Source: Candidatus Eisenbacteria bacterium (GTDB lineage: Bacteria > Eisenbacteria > RBG-16-71-46 > CAIMUX01 > JAHJDP01). From it: 64,000 nt of DNA. This document shows, piece by piece, positions 34,111 to 42,100 of the stretch. The stretch's first letter is position 1; each line of letters begins with the position of its first letter. Where the stretch lies: assembly GCA_018831195.1 (NCBI GenBank), contig JAHJDP010000084.1, positions 62,001-126,000 of the forward strand. Direction: 5' to 3'. Under the pieces are notes generated by a model that saw nothing but the letters and a program-made list of their open reading frames with translations, ran no database searches and had not been told where the DNA came from. The position numbers were made by a program, and so were the translations under genes.

Positions 34111-35471
34111 TGAATGATAAGACGGCCGATACCGAACTGATTGCGGAGGATTCCGCGCAGTTTGTTTCTGCGACCTCTCTTCGCATCCGCACCGATTGGT
34201 TTAACCGGATCCGGTGGGGGGTTGGGGCCTGGATTATGGCCCTGGTGCTTTTGGCCGAAGCGGTTTATCACATTCCGCTCCCCTTGCCTCAAATCATCTT
34301 AGTACTTGCTGTCTTGCTTCTGCTCAATGTCACCTATGTCATTCGCAATCGCCGCGTTGCTCCAACCGAGTTCAAGGCGGAGATCCGGATGGTCAAGATC
34401 GAAATGATTCTGGATCTATTGTTTGTCACTGTTTTATTGAACTTTTCAGGTGGATTGGAGAATCCCTTCTATTTCATTTATGCCCCGCATGTATTGATCG
34501 CCAGCTTGCTGTTTAAGGGCCGCGAGATTTATCAGATAACATTTGCCGCCGCCCTCATGTTTACCGGGCTGGTGATCGGTGAATTCACCGGGATCCTGCC
34601 CCATTATCAGCTTATGGAAGGGATGACCGCCTCCAGCAGCCTACCGTACATTACGGTGACGTTGGTTGTCTTTTGGCCCGTGCTTTTCGGTATAGCCTAT
34701 CTCGGCGCCAGGATTATGAGGCATAACCGCTCCATCAAGGATGAGCTGGTCCTGCGCCAGCGGCAGCTCATTGTCGCCGACAAGGCGAAGATCGATTTCT
34801 TTCGTTATGTTTCGCACGAGGTGAAAACGCCGATTGTGACAGCGCAAAGTGCGCTTGAGGCAGTCCTTCAGCTTTCCGGCGATGAGCTTCCCGAAAAATC
34901 CAGAGATATGCTGCTACGCGCTGTAAAGCGGCTAAATCAGGCGATCAATATTGTTAAAGATCTTTCGGAAATAACAAAAACCAGGATGCATGCCGTTCAG
35001 GATGTTAAAGAAATCAATCTCAACGAGATGATCGACCTTCTTTTGCAGAAGCATACGGAGAGGATCACCGAGAAGCAAATCAGGGTTGAAACGCATCTGC
35101 CGCAGCCGACGGTTATTCTGCGGGGCAATGAGACGATGATTGAGATGATGATTGGCAATCTCATCAGCAATGCCGTACGGTATAATCGTACGGATGGCCA
35201 AATTGATATTACGGTGCGGGATCTCGGCGTCCAGATCGCAATTAGTGTTGCCGATTCGGGAATCGGAATCGCGCCGGAGAACCGGGAACGCGTTTTTGAA
35301 GAATTCTACCGCTCACCGGAGGCCAGAGAGATCTCCTCGGCTGGAACCGGTCTGGGGTTGCATATCGTGAAGCAATTTGTGGAACAATTGGGAGGAGCGG
35401 TCCAGGTGGAGAGTGAGCAGGGCAAGGGGTCCACTTTTACAATCTATCTGCCGACAACGAAGAAGTTATGA
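34107..35471 (+). CDS. RegB/PrrB-like redox-sensing membrane histidine kinase
   Basis: A 454-residue kinase with about six N-terminal membrane helices. Between helices, at about residues 115-121, lies GGLENPF, which matches the GGxxNPF heptapeptide described as the quinone-binding site of RegB/PrrB/ActS kinases. Then come a linker, HisKA (YVSHEVKTPIVTAQSA, His about 235), and a HATPase domain with GNLISNAVRYN, DSGIGIAPENR and GTGLGLHIVKQF. RegB systems are known to control hydrogenase and respiratory genes by quinone redox state. Here the gene sits in the hydrogenase operon between a receiver-only regulator and an ACT protein, with four-base overlaps on both sides. No long extracytoplasmic domain is visible. 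Confidence 0.9.
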   Translation: MMNDKTADTELIAEDSAQFVSATSLRIRTDWFNRIRWGVGAWIMALVLLAEAVYHIPLPLPQIILVLAVLLLLNVTYVIRNRRVAPTEFKAEIRMVKIEMILDLLFVTVLLNFSGGLENPFYFIYAPHVLIASLLFKGREIYQITFAAALMFTGLVIGEFTGILPHYQLMEGMTASSSLPYITVTLVVFWPVLFGIAYLGARIMRHNRSIKDELVLRQRQLIVADKAKIDFFRYVSHEVKTPIVTAQSALEAVLQLSGDELPEKSRDMLLRAVKRLNQAINIVKDLSEITKTRMHAVQDVKEINLNEMIDLLLQKHTERITEKQIRVETHLPQPTVILRGNETMIEMMIGNLISNAVRYNRTDGQIDITVRDLGVQIAISVADSGIGIAPENRERVFEEFYRSPEAREISSAGTGLGLHIVKQFVEQLGGAVQVESEQGKGSTFTIYLPTTKKL

Positions 35472-35947
35472 CGGATAAAATCGAATGCGGCGGCCTGATT
35501 CGACGCGAGGACCTTTGCCTCCTCGAAATCCTGGGATACGATCTGAAAGCATGCGGGAAATTCGATATTTTGGATCTCTTCGGTGATGCGAAGATCCCCA
35601 TTTCCTATCTTGCCGTCAGCAATGGAGCTGACGGACTGCGGAACATGTCATTGTGCGTCCCCCTGGAACACCTCTATCAATTGCGCAATCTAAGGGAAGG
35701 CATCCAGAAAGGGTGCGCCCCCCAGCGACTGAAGACTGTAGAAAACACGATGGTCCTCACCATCTACGGTCCTCATTTCTACGAAAAGGCATCGATTGCC
35801 GGCGTTGTCTATGGCGCGCTCCGCCGGGAGGAGATCTATACTCATTCGATCAATTCCTCTGTGAACAGTATCTCTTTTGTCATCAACGCGGATGACTGCC
35901 AGCGGACAATCCGCTGCTTGAAAACACGCATCTCCTGGCCGGAATGA
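35468..35947 (+). CDS. ACT-domain protein in the hydrogenase/redox-sensor operon
   Basis: A 159-residue protein whose ATG overlaps the kinase stop. The C-terminal part (about residues 85-155) contains VLTIYGPHFYEKASIAGVV and NSISFVINADDCQRTIRCL. This strongly resembles the second ACT domain of aspartate kinases (VSIVGxxMxxxxGIAGxxF ... ISFVVxxxD). The N-terminal half may be a degenerate first ACT domain and has cysteines at about 7, 17 and 29. No kinase domain is present, so it should be a ligand-binding regulator, perhaps sensing an amino acid and modulating the kinase or hydrogenase. I do not know a described counterpart in hydrogenase operons. Confidence 0.7.
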   Translation: MTDKIECGGLIRREDLCLLEILGYDLKACGKFDILDLFGDAKIPISYLAVSNGADGLRNMSLCVPLEHLYQLRNLREGIQKGCAPQRLKTVENTMVLTIYGPHFYEKASIAGVVYGALRREEIYTHSINSSVNSISFVINADDCQRTIRCLKTRISWPE

Positions 35948-35948
35948 T

Positions 35949-36506
35949 CTAATATGTCACTTCAGATTCAATACCTTTCAGATCCTTGAGTTGTATCTCA
36001 ACATTCACTGAGCCCGGTTCGATCGTGGAAAGGTCGGCCCGTGCAAAGAGATAATCTTGTATGAAGAGAGTCATCCCGCCACAGAGCTTGCACTGGCCAG
36101 GCTCCATTTGAACGACATCCGGATGCATCGGGCAAAAATAGATGGAGGTTTCATCGTCAGCCGGTTTTTGCTGTAGCAAGGGGATCACTTCCTTCGTTTT
36201 ATTCTTATAAATCAAAGTGGCCGTTCCGGTTGATTTTTGTATCATCATCGGGGCCTGTTGGGCCGAGTAAATGAAAACCCGTATCCCATCCTTTGCGAAG
36301 AGTGTCTCGAACTGATGATGATCAGTTATGCTGAGCTTTCCACCATGAAGTCCGACACTGTCTGAATGTTCACCCATCTCTCCATCGGCAGATTTCTCGG
36401 CCATGGCGTGAGATCCGGCATCATGATGATCCGATAAAGCCATCCCGGTCAAGAAAGCCATAAAAAAAGCAATGCTGAGTACGAGTGTTCTTGGTATGCG
36501 CTGCAT
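35949..36506 (-). CDS. Exported heavy-metal-binding-domain protein
   Basis: A 185-residue protein starting at ATG 36506 (AAGGAG seven bases upstream) with a signal peptide ending near MALSDHH. A His/Asp-rich segment follows (DHHDAGSHAMAE), and the C-terminal half has a heavy-metal-binding motif YFCPMHPDVVQMEPGQCKLC then GGM, as in the YHS/HMBD domains of copper and other metal-handling proteins. It probably binds copper or nickel in the periplasm. Its stop lies one base from the convergent ACT gene. A strong sigma-54 promoter precedes it. Placement next to hypB and hypA suggests a link with nickel supply, but this is inference. Confidence 0.82.
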   Translation of the reverse strand: MQRIPRTLVLSIAFFMAFLTGMALSDHHDAGSHAMAEKSADGEMGEHSDSVGLHGGKLSITDHHQFETLFAKDGIRVFIYSAQQAPMMIQKSTGTATLIYKNKTKEVIPLLQQKPADDETSIYFCPMHPDVVQMEPGQCKLCGGMTLFIQDYLFARADLSTIEPGSVNVEIQLKDLKGIESEVTY

Positions 36507-36559
36507 GAGATTCTCCTTCTGTTAAAATTCTGTTCTTCTCAGCGAACATTATCTACTTG

Positions 36560-36574
36560 GCAAAAGAGGTGCCA
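36560..36574 (-). promoter_or_regulatory. Sigma-54 (-24/-12) promoter of the heavy-metal-binding protein gene
   Basis: On the minus strand the sequence reads TGGCACCTCTTTTGC: TGGCAC (36574-36569), five bases, then TTGC (36563-36560), with the invariant GG and GC separated by exactly ten bases. This matches the sigma-54 consensus TGGCACN5TTGC. Transcription would begin near 36548, about 40 bases before the ATG at 36506. The same bases form a TTGGCA/TGCCAA inverted repeat, so an operator is an alternative reading. Confidence 0.7.
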
Positions 36575-36629
36575 ATCGGCGATTTTGGTTGTAACTCATT
36601 GGGAGAATAGGAGATAGTGTGATTACTGC

Positions 36630-36649
36630 CCGGTGATTCGTCGCACCGG
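36630..36649. promoter_or_regulatory. Inverted repeat, candidate enhancer site for the 36.57 kb sigma-54 promoter
   Basis: CCGGTG (36630-36635), eight bases, CACCGG (36644-36649) form a perfect dyad centred about 90 bases upstream of the predicted start site, the usual distance for an activator binding site of a sigma-54 promoter. It lies in the gap after hypB. By-eye prediction. Confidence 0.4.
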
Positions 36650-36736
36650 CTGTGAATCAGAGGCGCTTATGTGCCAGATTCTGGCCAGCCGACCCCAGAA
36701 ACTGGCGGTTTTATCCGATAGCCCGGGCGGAGTCTA

Positions 36737-37579
36737 TCAATGACTCTGCGGGGGATCGGCGGGATGGCTTTCTTTATAATTCCGAAGCCACTTCAACCAA
36801 GCTTGTATTCCATCGCCCTGCGTTGCTGAAATTTCTATGAATTCCAATGACGGATTGACCTTTAGCGCGGCTTCTTTACATGCTTGTACATTGAAATTCA
36901 CATACGGAAGCAGATCGATCTTGTTGATCAAGCAGAGGGATGAAACCGCAAACATGGTGGGGTACTTCATCGGTTTGTCATCGCCCTCGGTAACGCTGAT
37001 AATCACAATCTTGGCCGCCTCGCCCAAATCGAATAAGGCCGGGCAGACGAGATTTCCTACATTTTCGATCATCAAAATAGAGCCGTGGACCGGATTCAGT
37101 TCGTGGCAGGCCTTGTGAATCATTTCAGCATTGAGGTGGCAGCCGTGGCCAGTGTTGATTTGTAATACAGGAGCGCCGGTTGCGGCGATTCGCTCGGCAT
37201 CCCTCAAAGTCTGTTGATCTCCCTCGATCACCGCGACGGCTGGGTCATTCTGAAGGCCGGAGATGGTGCATTCGAGCAATGTTGTCTTGCCGGAACCCGG
37301 AGAGGAGACGAGATTCAAGGCAAGGATCTCCTTCGCCTCAAACCAGCCCCGGTTTCTTTGTGCAAGAAGGTTATTCAGCTGGAGGATATCCTGCTCGACG
37401 GCCACCTCCCGGCTGCCGGTCGGTGCCTGATGATCATGATCGTGATGACCATGATGGTGATGATCATGATGGTGATGATCGTGATCGTGATGATCGTGAT
37501 CGTGATGATCGTGATGGTGACCCGGCTTACGGTACGTGACACTGTCGGCCGGCTGACCGCATCCGCAATGATCACACAT
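36737..37579 (-). CDS. hypB: Hydrogenase nickel-incorporation GTPase HypB
   Basis: A 280-residue protein starting at ATG 37579 (AGGAGG seven bases upstream). It begins MCDHCGCG, then has a long His/Asp-rich stretch (residues about 20-52) able to store nickel. The SIMIBI GTPase domain follows: SSPGSGKTTLLE (Walker A), EGDQQT, NTGHGCHLNAEM (metal-site Cys and His), LMIENVGNLVCP, and the guanine-specificity NKIDLLPY. It inserts nickel into the hydrogenase large subunit together with HypA, encoded 26 bases upstream. The repetitive His codons create long spurious frames on the opposite strand. Confidence 0.96.
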   Translation of the reverse strand: MCDHCGCGQPADSVTYRKPGHHHDHHDHDHHDHDHHHHDHHHHGHHDHDHQAPTGSREVAVEQDILQLNNLLAQRNRGWFEAKEILALNLVSSPGSGKTTLLECTISGLQNDPAVAVIEGDQQTLRDAERIAATGAPVLQINTGHGCHLNAEMIHKACHELNPVHGSILMIENVGNLVCPALFDLGEAAKIVIISVTEGDDKPMKYPTMFAVSSLCLINKIDLLPYVNFNVQACKEAALKVNPSLEFIEISATQGDGIQAWLKWLRNYKESHPADPPQSH

Positions 37580-37605
37580 GTCGCATCCTCCTGAAAAGCT
37601 CCTCG

Positions 37606-37947
37606 TTAGACAATCTGAATCGATCGAACACGCAACTCCCTGCCTTTCCGGATCTCATTGACCGCTTCTCCGCAATCGGGGCAAATCGACACGAAGAAAT
37701 CGATCGGAAATTCCTTCTCACAATGGCGGCAGAATCCCAGGGCTTGGATCTCGTCAATCACCAACTCGGCTCGATCGGCGGCGGTGCCTTTGCGCGCGAC
37801 CCGGTAGCAGAACTCCAATGCGGAAATTTCCACGCCGGCCAGCGCGCCGATCTCTATATTGATAGAGCGAATTTCCGCCGCGCCGTGCTCCTGGGCTTCC
37901 CTGCCGGCGATGTTGATAATATTTAAAGCTATGGACATCTCGTGCAT
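37606..37947 (-). CDS. hypA: Hydrogenase nickel-incorporation protein HypA
   Basis: A 113-residue protein. ATG 37947 gives the canonical MHEMSIALNI start, where the His after the initiator Met is a nickel ligand; upstream in-frame residues are not expected. The zinc site is CRHCEKEF ... CPDCGEAV (two CxxC pairs). It delivers nickel with HypB to the hydrogenase precursor. The hypC, hypD, hypE and hypF genes needed for the Fe(CN)2CO group are not in this window and must lie elsewhere. Confidence 0.96.
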   Translation of the reverse strand: MHEMSIALNIINIAGREAQEHGAAEIRSINIEIGALAGVEISALEFCYRVARKGTAADRAELVIDEIQALGFCRHCEKEFPIDFFVSICPDCGEAVNEIRKGRELRVRSIQIV

Positions 37948-37986
37948 AGAACCATCCTCGATCGCCGGATCAGCCATAACCTCTTT

Positions 37987-38015
37987 ATCGTATCAGGTTT
38001 TGCATGGAGGGTCGA
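37987..38015 (-). promoter_or_regulatory. Possible sigma-70 promoter of hypA-hypB
   Basis: On the minus strand TCGACC (38015-38010) and TACGAT (37992-37987) are separated by 17 bases, about 40 bases before hypA. Each box has four of six consensus positions, so this is a modest prediction. Confidence 0.3.
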
Positions 38016-38160
38016 CTGGGCACTAGCCTATCTCGTAATGGCCTGTTTATCAACAAAATGTGTTGTTTCGCCGCGAGACGTTCTGTGTTTCGGCAACACC
38101 GTATCACTCCCGGCGATGGGCATTTTACCGGCAGCGAAATGAGCGGGTCTTAAGGCCGGT

Positions 38161-38193
38161 AAAAAAAAGGGGGAGAGCGTCGCCGCTCTCCCC
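38161..38193 (-). terminator. Rho-independent terminator of the 38.2-38.9 kb gene
   Basis: On the minus strand a perfect 10-bp stem (GGGGAGAGCG / CGCTCTCCCC, 38193-38184 and 38179-38170) with a 4-base loop is followed by a run of eight T (38168-38161). It lies 24 bases after the stop of the minus-strand secreted-protein gene. Confidence 0.85.
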
Positions 38194-38217
38194 AATAAAA
38201 GGCCAATCTTCAAAATT

Positions 38218-38934
38218 CTAGCGGTCACTGGGCTTGATCGTACCCCAGGTATTAAACTTGATGGGTGTCGGCTGTGTTTCGGGATGGTACTCAATCCGGC
38301 CGATGGCGCCACTGCTGCTAAAGGCGACCTTGTCAATATCCATAATGGTGATGTAGTCAATGATGAAGGGAGAATCGAATTCGAAGAGAATCTCTCCACC
38401 ACCGGCGTCATCATCCGGATCATCCACGCGACCGTCCCCGTTGGCATCAACAATATTCTCGGCAATGATGAGGAGATTGTACAAAGGTTCACAATTCTCG
38501 CCCTGCTGACCTTGTTCGCCGCCTTGTCCCTGGCCCGGTCCCGGGGGATCACAGGTTTCATTCGGTGTTCCCAGATCGAAGTCATCACCGGTCGGGTGGC
38601 TCGAATCAAAGATGATTAAGGATTGCGGGCCATTGCCATGATTGACGGCGCTCACGATGAAGTCGGGAAAGAAGGTTCCGTCGGCGGGAATGCCATAAGG
38701 ATGATCACCGAAAATGACCGTTCCGGCGGGAGGATCCCCATAAGATCCAAAATCCTGGACAACAGCTGCGGAAGAAAATGAGAACACGAATACGAAGCTG
38801 AAAACCAGGAGAGCAAGTCTAAAAACCCCGCGACCAATAGCTAATGACCTGTCACGGAGGGCGATATGCCCGTTGCGTATGTTGCGCAACGTTGCGCAAC
38901 ATGCTGCAATTGGGTGCATCGTTTGCAACATCAT
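38218..38934 (-). CDS. Secreted protein of unknown function with a Ca-binding-like loop
   Basis: The frame is open from ATG 38934 (238 residues), but the start is uncertain. The first 20 or so codons coincide with palindromic repeats and no candidate start has a ribosome site. A signal peptide (FRLALLVFSFVFVFSFSSAA) follows. The mature part has DSSHPTGDDFDLGTPN, a Gly/Gln-rich linker (GPGQGQGGEQGQQGE), LLIIAENIVDANGDGRVDDP with an EF-hand/dockerin-like DxNxDGxxD loop, and FEFDSPFIIDYITIMDID. The DSSxPTGxDxDLGTPN ... LIIAE pattern recalls exosortase-associated (PEP-CTERM) surface proteins, but no PEP-CTERM tail is present. Function is unknown. Confidence 0.65.
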   Translation of the reverse strand: MMLQTMHPIAACCATLRNIRNGHIALRDRSLAIGRGVFRLALLVFSFVFVFSFSSAAVVQDFGSYGDPPAGTVIFGDHPYGIPADGTFFPDFIVSAVNHGNGPQSLIIFDSSHPTGDDFDLGTPNETCDPPGPGQGQGGEQGQQGENCEPLYNLLIIAENIVDANGDGRVDDPDDDAGGGEILFEFDSPFIIDYITIMDIDKVAFSSSGAIGRIEYHPETQPTPIKFNTWGTIKPSDR

Positions 38935-38939
38935 GTTGC
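38872..38939. promoter_or_regulatory. Cluster of GTTGC/GCAAC palindromes, candidate enhancer of the RND operon
   Basis: Two adjacent copies of the 10-bp palindrome GTTGCGCAAC (38881-38890, 38891-38900), flanked by AT on both sides, make a perfect 24-bp palindrome (38879-38902). A second dyad, GCAACAT-C-ATGTTGC, lies at 38925-38939, and a further half-site GTTGC at 38872-38876. The cluster sits roughly 120-190 bases upstream of the predicted start site of the sigma-54 promoter at 39036, where an enhancer-binding protein would bind. Confidence 0.7.
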
Positions 38940-39035
38940 GCCAACTCTTCAGAAATCAAACAGGAGTAGGGCTGTAAAGCCATTTATAACAACGTATTGA
39001 AAATGAAACTTTCTTTTTTGATGGGTTCTCTACTT

Positions 39036-39051
39036 TGGCATGCCCATTGCA
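39036..39051 (+). promoter_or_regulatory. Sigma-54 (-24/-12) promoter of the RND operon
   Basis: TGGCAT (39036-39041), five bases, then TTGCA (39047-39051); GG at 39037-39038 and GC at 39049-39050 are separated by exactly ten bases, as required for sigma-54. Transcription would start near 39062, about 40 bases before the GTG at 39104. Any start codon inside or upstream of this element for the exporter is therefore unlikely. Confidence 0.75.
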
Positions 39052-39103
39052 CTACTGGATAGTGTGCAACAAAACACTTACTTCACTTATGAGGGGGGCT
39101 GCC

Positions 39104-42100
39104 GTGAGAGATTTTTTAATTAATATAGCCATCAGACGACCCAAGTGGGTTCTCATCATCACTGCCTTGATCACCCTGGCGTTCTTGGCGCAATTTCCTC
39201 GCATCAAGATCGACACCGATCCCGAGAATATGCTGCCGGAGAATGAACAGGTTCGGGTCTTCCACTCTGAAGTGAAGGAGAACTTCAACCTTCGCGATTT
39301 CCTCGTCTTGGGAATCGTTCATGAAGCGGGAATGTTTACCCCCGAACGGCTTGCGCGGGTGCAGGAGATGACCAATGAGATCCGCGAGCTGGATGGCGTT
39401 ATCACCGACGATCTGCTCGCTCCGGCTGACGTCGATGACATAACGGTCGAGGAGGGTGGCATCCTGCGCGTTTCTCCTCTCATGGGAGAAGCGCCTGAGG
39501 ATCAAGCCGGCGCCGACCTTATACTGGAGCGGATCCGGCAGAATCCCATCCTTCGCGGCAAGCTGGCCAGCGATGACGGACGGGCTATCGCCCTTTTCAT
39601 TCCTCTTGAAAGTAAAGATATCAGTTTCGAAATCGCCCAGAAAATCACGACGATCGCTAACAATATGGGCGGCGACGAAGAATACTATCTTGCGGGACAG
39701 CCGGTGGCTCAGGACACATTCGGCGCGGCGATGTTCAAGCAGATGGCTGTCTCGGCGCCATTAGCCGGCCTTGTTATCTTTTTGTTGATGCTTTTCTTCT
39801 TCCGCGAACCGCGTACGGTCGGCACCGCAATGCTGGTGGCCGTTATGTCGGTTATCTGGGGGATGGGTGCTCTGATCGGCACCGGATTTACAGTTCATAT
39901 TATGAGCTCCATGATCCCCATTTTCCTAATCCCGATCGCGATCCTTCCATCCATTCATATTCTCAGCGACATGTATGACCGCCGCGGCCGCTGCGGAAGC
40001 ACGGAAGAGGCCGTGCGCCAGTCGCTGACACACCTCTTTAAGCCGATCCTGTTCACGACCATCACGACAATTGTGGGATTCGGCAGCCTTATGCTGACAC
40101 CGATTCCTCCCGTCCAGATCTTTGGCGGATTTGTCGCGGCCGGCATTCTGGCGGCCTGGTTGATGTCGATGACGTTCCTTCCCGCGCTCGTCATGCTCGA
40201 GTCACATCGGGGGAAGGATCCCTTGGTTTGCCACTCGGCGAAAAAGACGGGAATGGCAAATTACCTTCAGACCGTCCGCAGGCTTTCGATGAGAGGCCGT
40301 TGGGCCGTGACAGGCGTCTCGGTATTGATTCTCATCTTTTCAATCATCGGCCTCAGTAAGATTCGCGTGAATGACAATCCGGTGCGCTGGTTCAAATCAA
40401 ATCATCCGCTGAGGGTCGCTGATAGAATTATGAACGAGCATCTTGCCGGAACCTATATAGCCTACCTGGAGCTCGGCGGGGATGAAGAAGGCCGGATTAA
40501 GGATCCCGAGGTCATGACCTATATTGAGTCCCTGCAGAAGCACCTCATGGACCATTCTAATGTCGGGGCCACCTCCTCTGTCGCGGATGTCGTCAAGAAA
40601 GTTGGTTTTGAACTCGCCTTTGAGGATCCTGAGCAAATGGTGATCCCGGATAGTCGCGAGGCGGTTGCTCAATACCTATTCCTCTACGAGATGAGCGGTG
40701 GAAATCCCGACGATCTTTATCATTTCATCACACCCGAAGCCAACAAAGCCATCATCTGGGTGCAGATGCATGAAGGCGATAACAATGCTGTTCAGTCGGT
40801 CGTTGAGTCGGCTGAAATCTACATGGCGGCGAATCCCATTCCTGACGGATTAGAGAAGGGTTGGGCCGGTCTTAGTTATGTGAACATTGTGTGGCAGGAC
40901 AAGATGGTCAAGGGTATGGGCAAGGCGTTGCTGGGAAGCTTCATCACGGTCTTCATCATGATGACGATCCTCTTTCGGTCGCTCATTTGGGGTCTAGTCT
41001 CAATGCTGCCCCTCACCGGCACCATCGCCTTTATCTATGGTCTGCTGGGATGGTTCGGCAAGGATTATGACATGCCGGTGGCTGTTCTGAGCTCATTGAC
41101 GCTTGGGCTCTCCATTGATTTCGCCATCCACTTCATTCAGCGAAGTCGGGAGATACACAAAGAAACAAAGAATTACGAGGAGACAATGATAAGAACATTT
41201 GAGGGTACCGGACGGGCGATTTTCCGGAACGTCATGGTTCTGGCCATCGGCTTCGTGCCGATGCTTTTCGCCTCATTAACGCCGTATTTCACGGTGGGTT
41301 TATTCTTCTTTCTCATCATGATGGTCAGCGGCCTTGTGACGCTGGTTCTTCTGCCCGCCATCACCGCCCTGAGGCCGTCGCTTTTCTATGCGGCCGCGGC
41401 CAAGCAGCGGAAAAGCCGGTTGGCGCCTGCAGCCGCGACGGCTGTTCTGCTCCTTTTCGCCGGGCAGGCTCTCATGCCGCTGATCTCTCCGGTTGAAGCC
41501 GCAGAGACCGACGCCGTGGAAATCATGAAGCAGGCTCATATGAATCTTTTCTATGCCGGAGATGATGGTATCGCTGAGGTGAAAATGACTCTGGTCGATA
41601 AGAACGGCCGCGAGCGTGAACGTGAGTTTACGATGCTCCGTTGGGATGGCGAAGACGGTGGTGAGCAGCGGTATTATACATACTTTAATAAACCGGCTGA
41701 TGTCCGCCGGACAACTTTCATGGTGATCAAACAAGTAGATAAGGACGATGACCGCTGGATCTATATCCCGGCCGTCGACCTGGTCCGCCGAATCAGCTCG
41801 AATGATAAAAACAGCAGCTTTGTTGGAAGCGACTTCAGCTATGAAGATGTCTCCGGCCGCCATTGGCTGGATGATGCACACGAGTTGACCGGTGAGGGAG
41901 AGCTGGACGGAACCCCCGTCTACATCGTCAAGAGCACTCCAAACGACGGCGCCAAGTGGGCCTACCGGATTTCCTACATCGATAGAGAGCGGCGCCTGCC
42001 TTTGAAGGAAGAGTACTTTGACAAAAAGGACGAAATGATCCGGCTCTTCACCGCAGATGAAATCAAGGAGATTGACGGATTCTCTACGGTGACAACCCGC

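Noticed and set aside
37180-37594. Plus-strand frames of repeated Asp/Arg/Met opposite hypB
   Set aside because: They mirror the His/Asp codon repeats of the HypB nickel-binding segment and have low complexity only for that reason.
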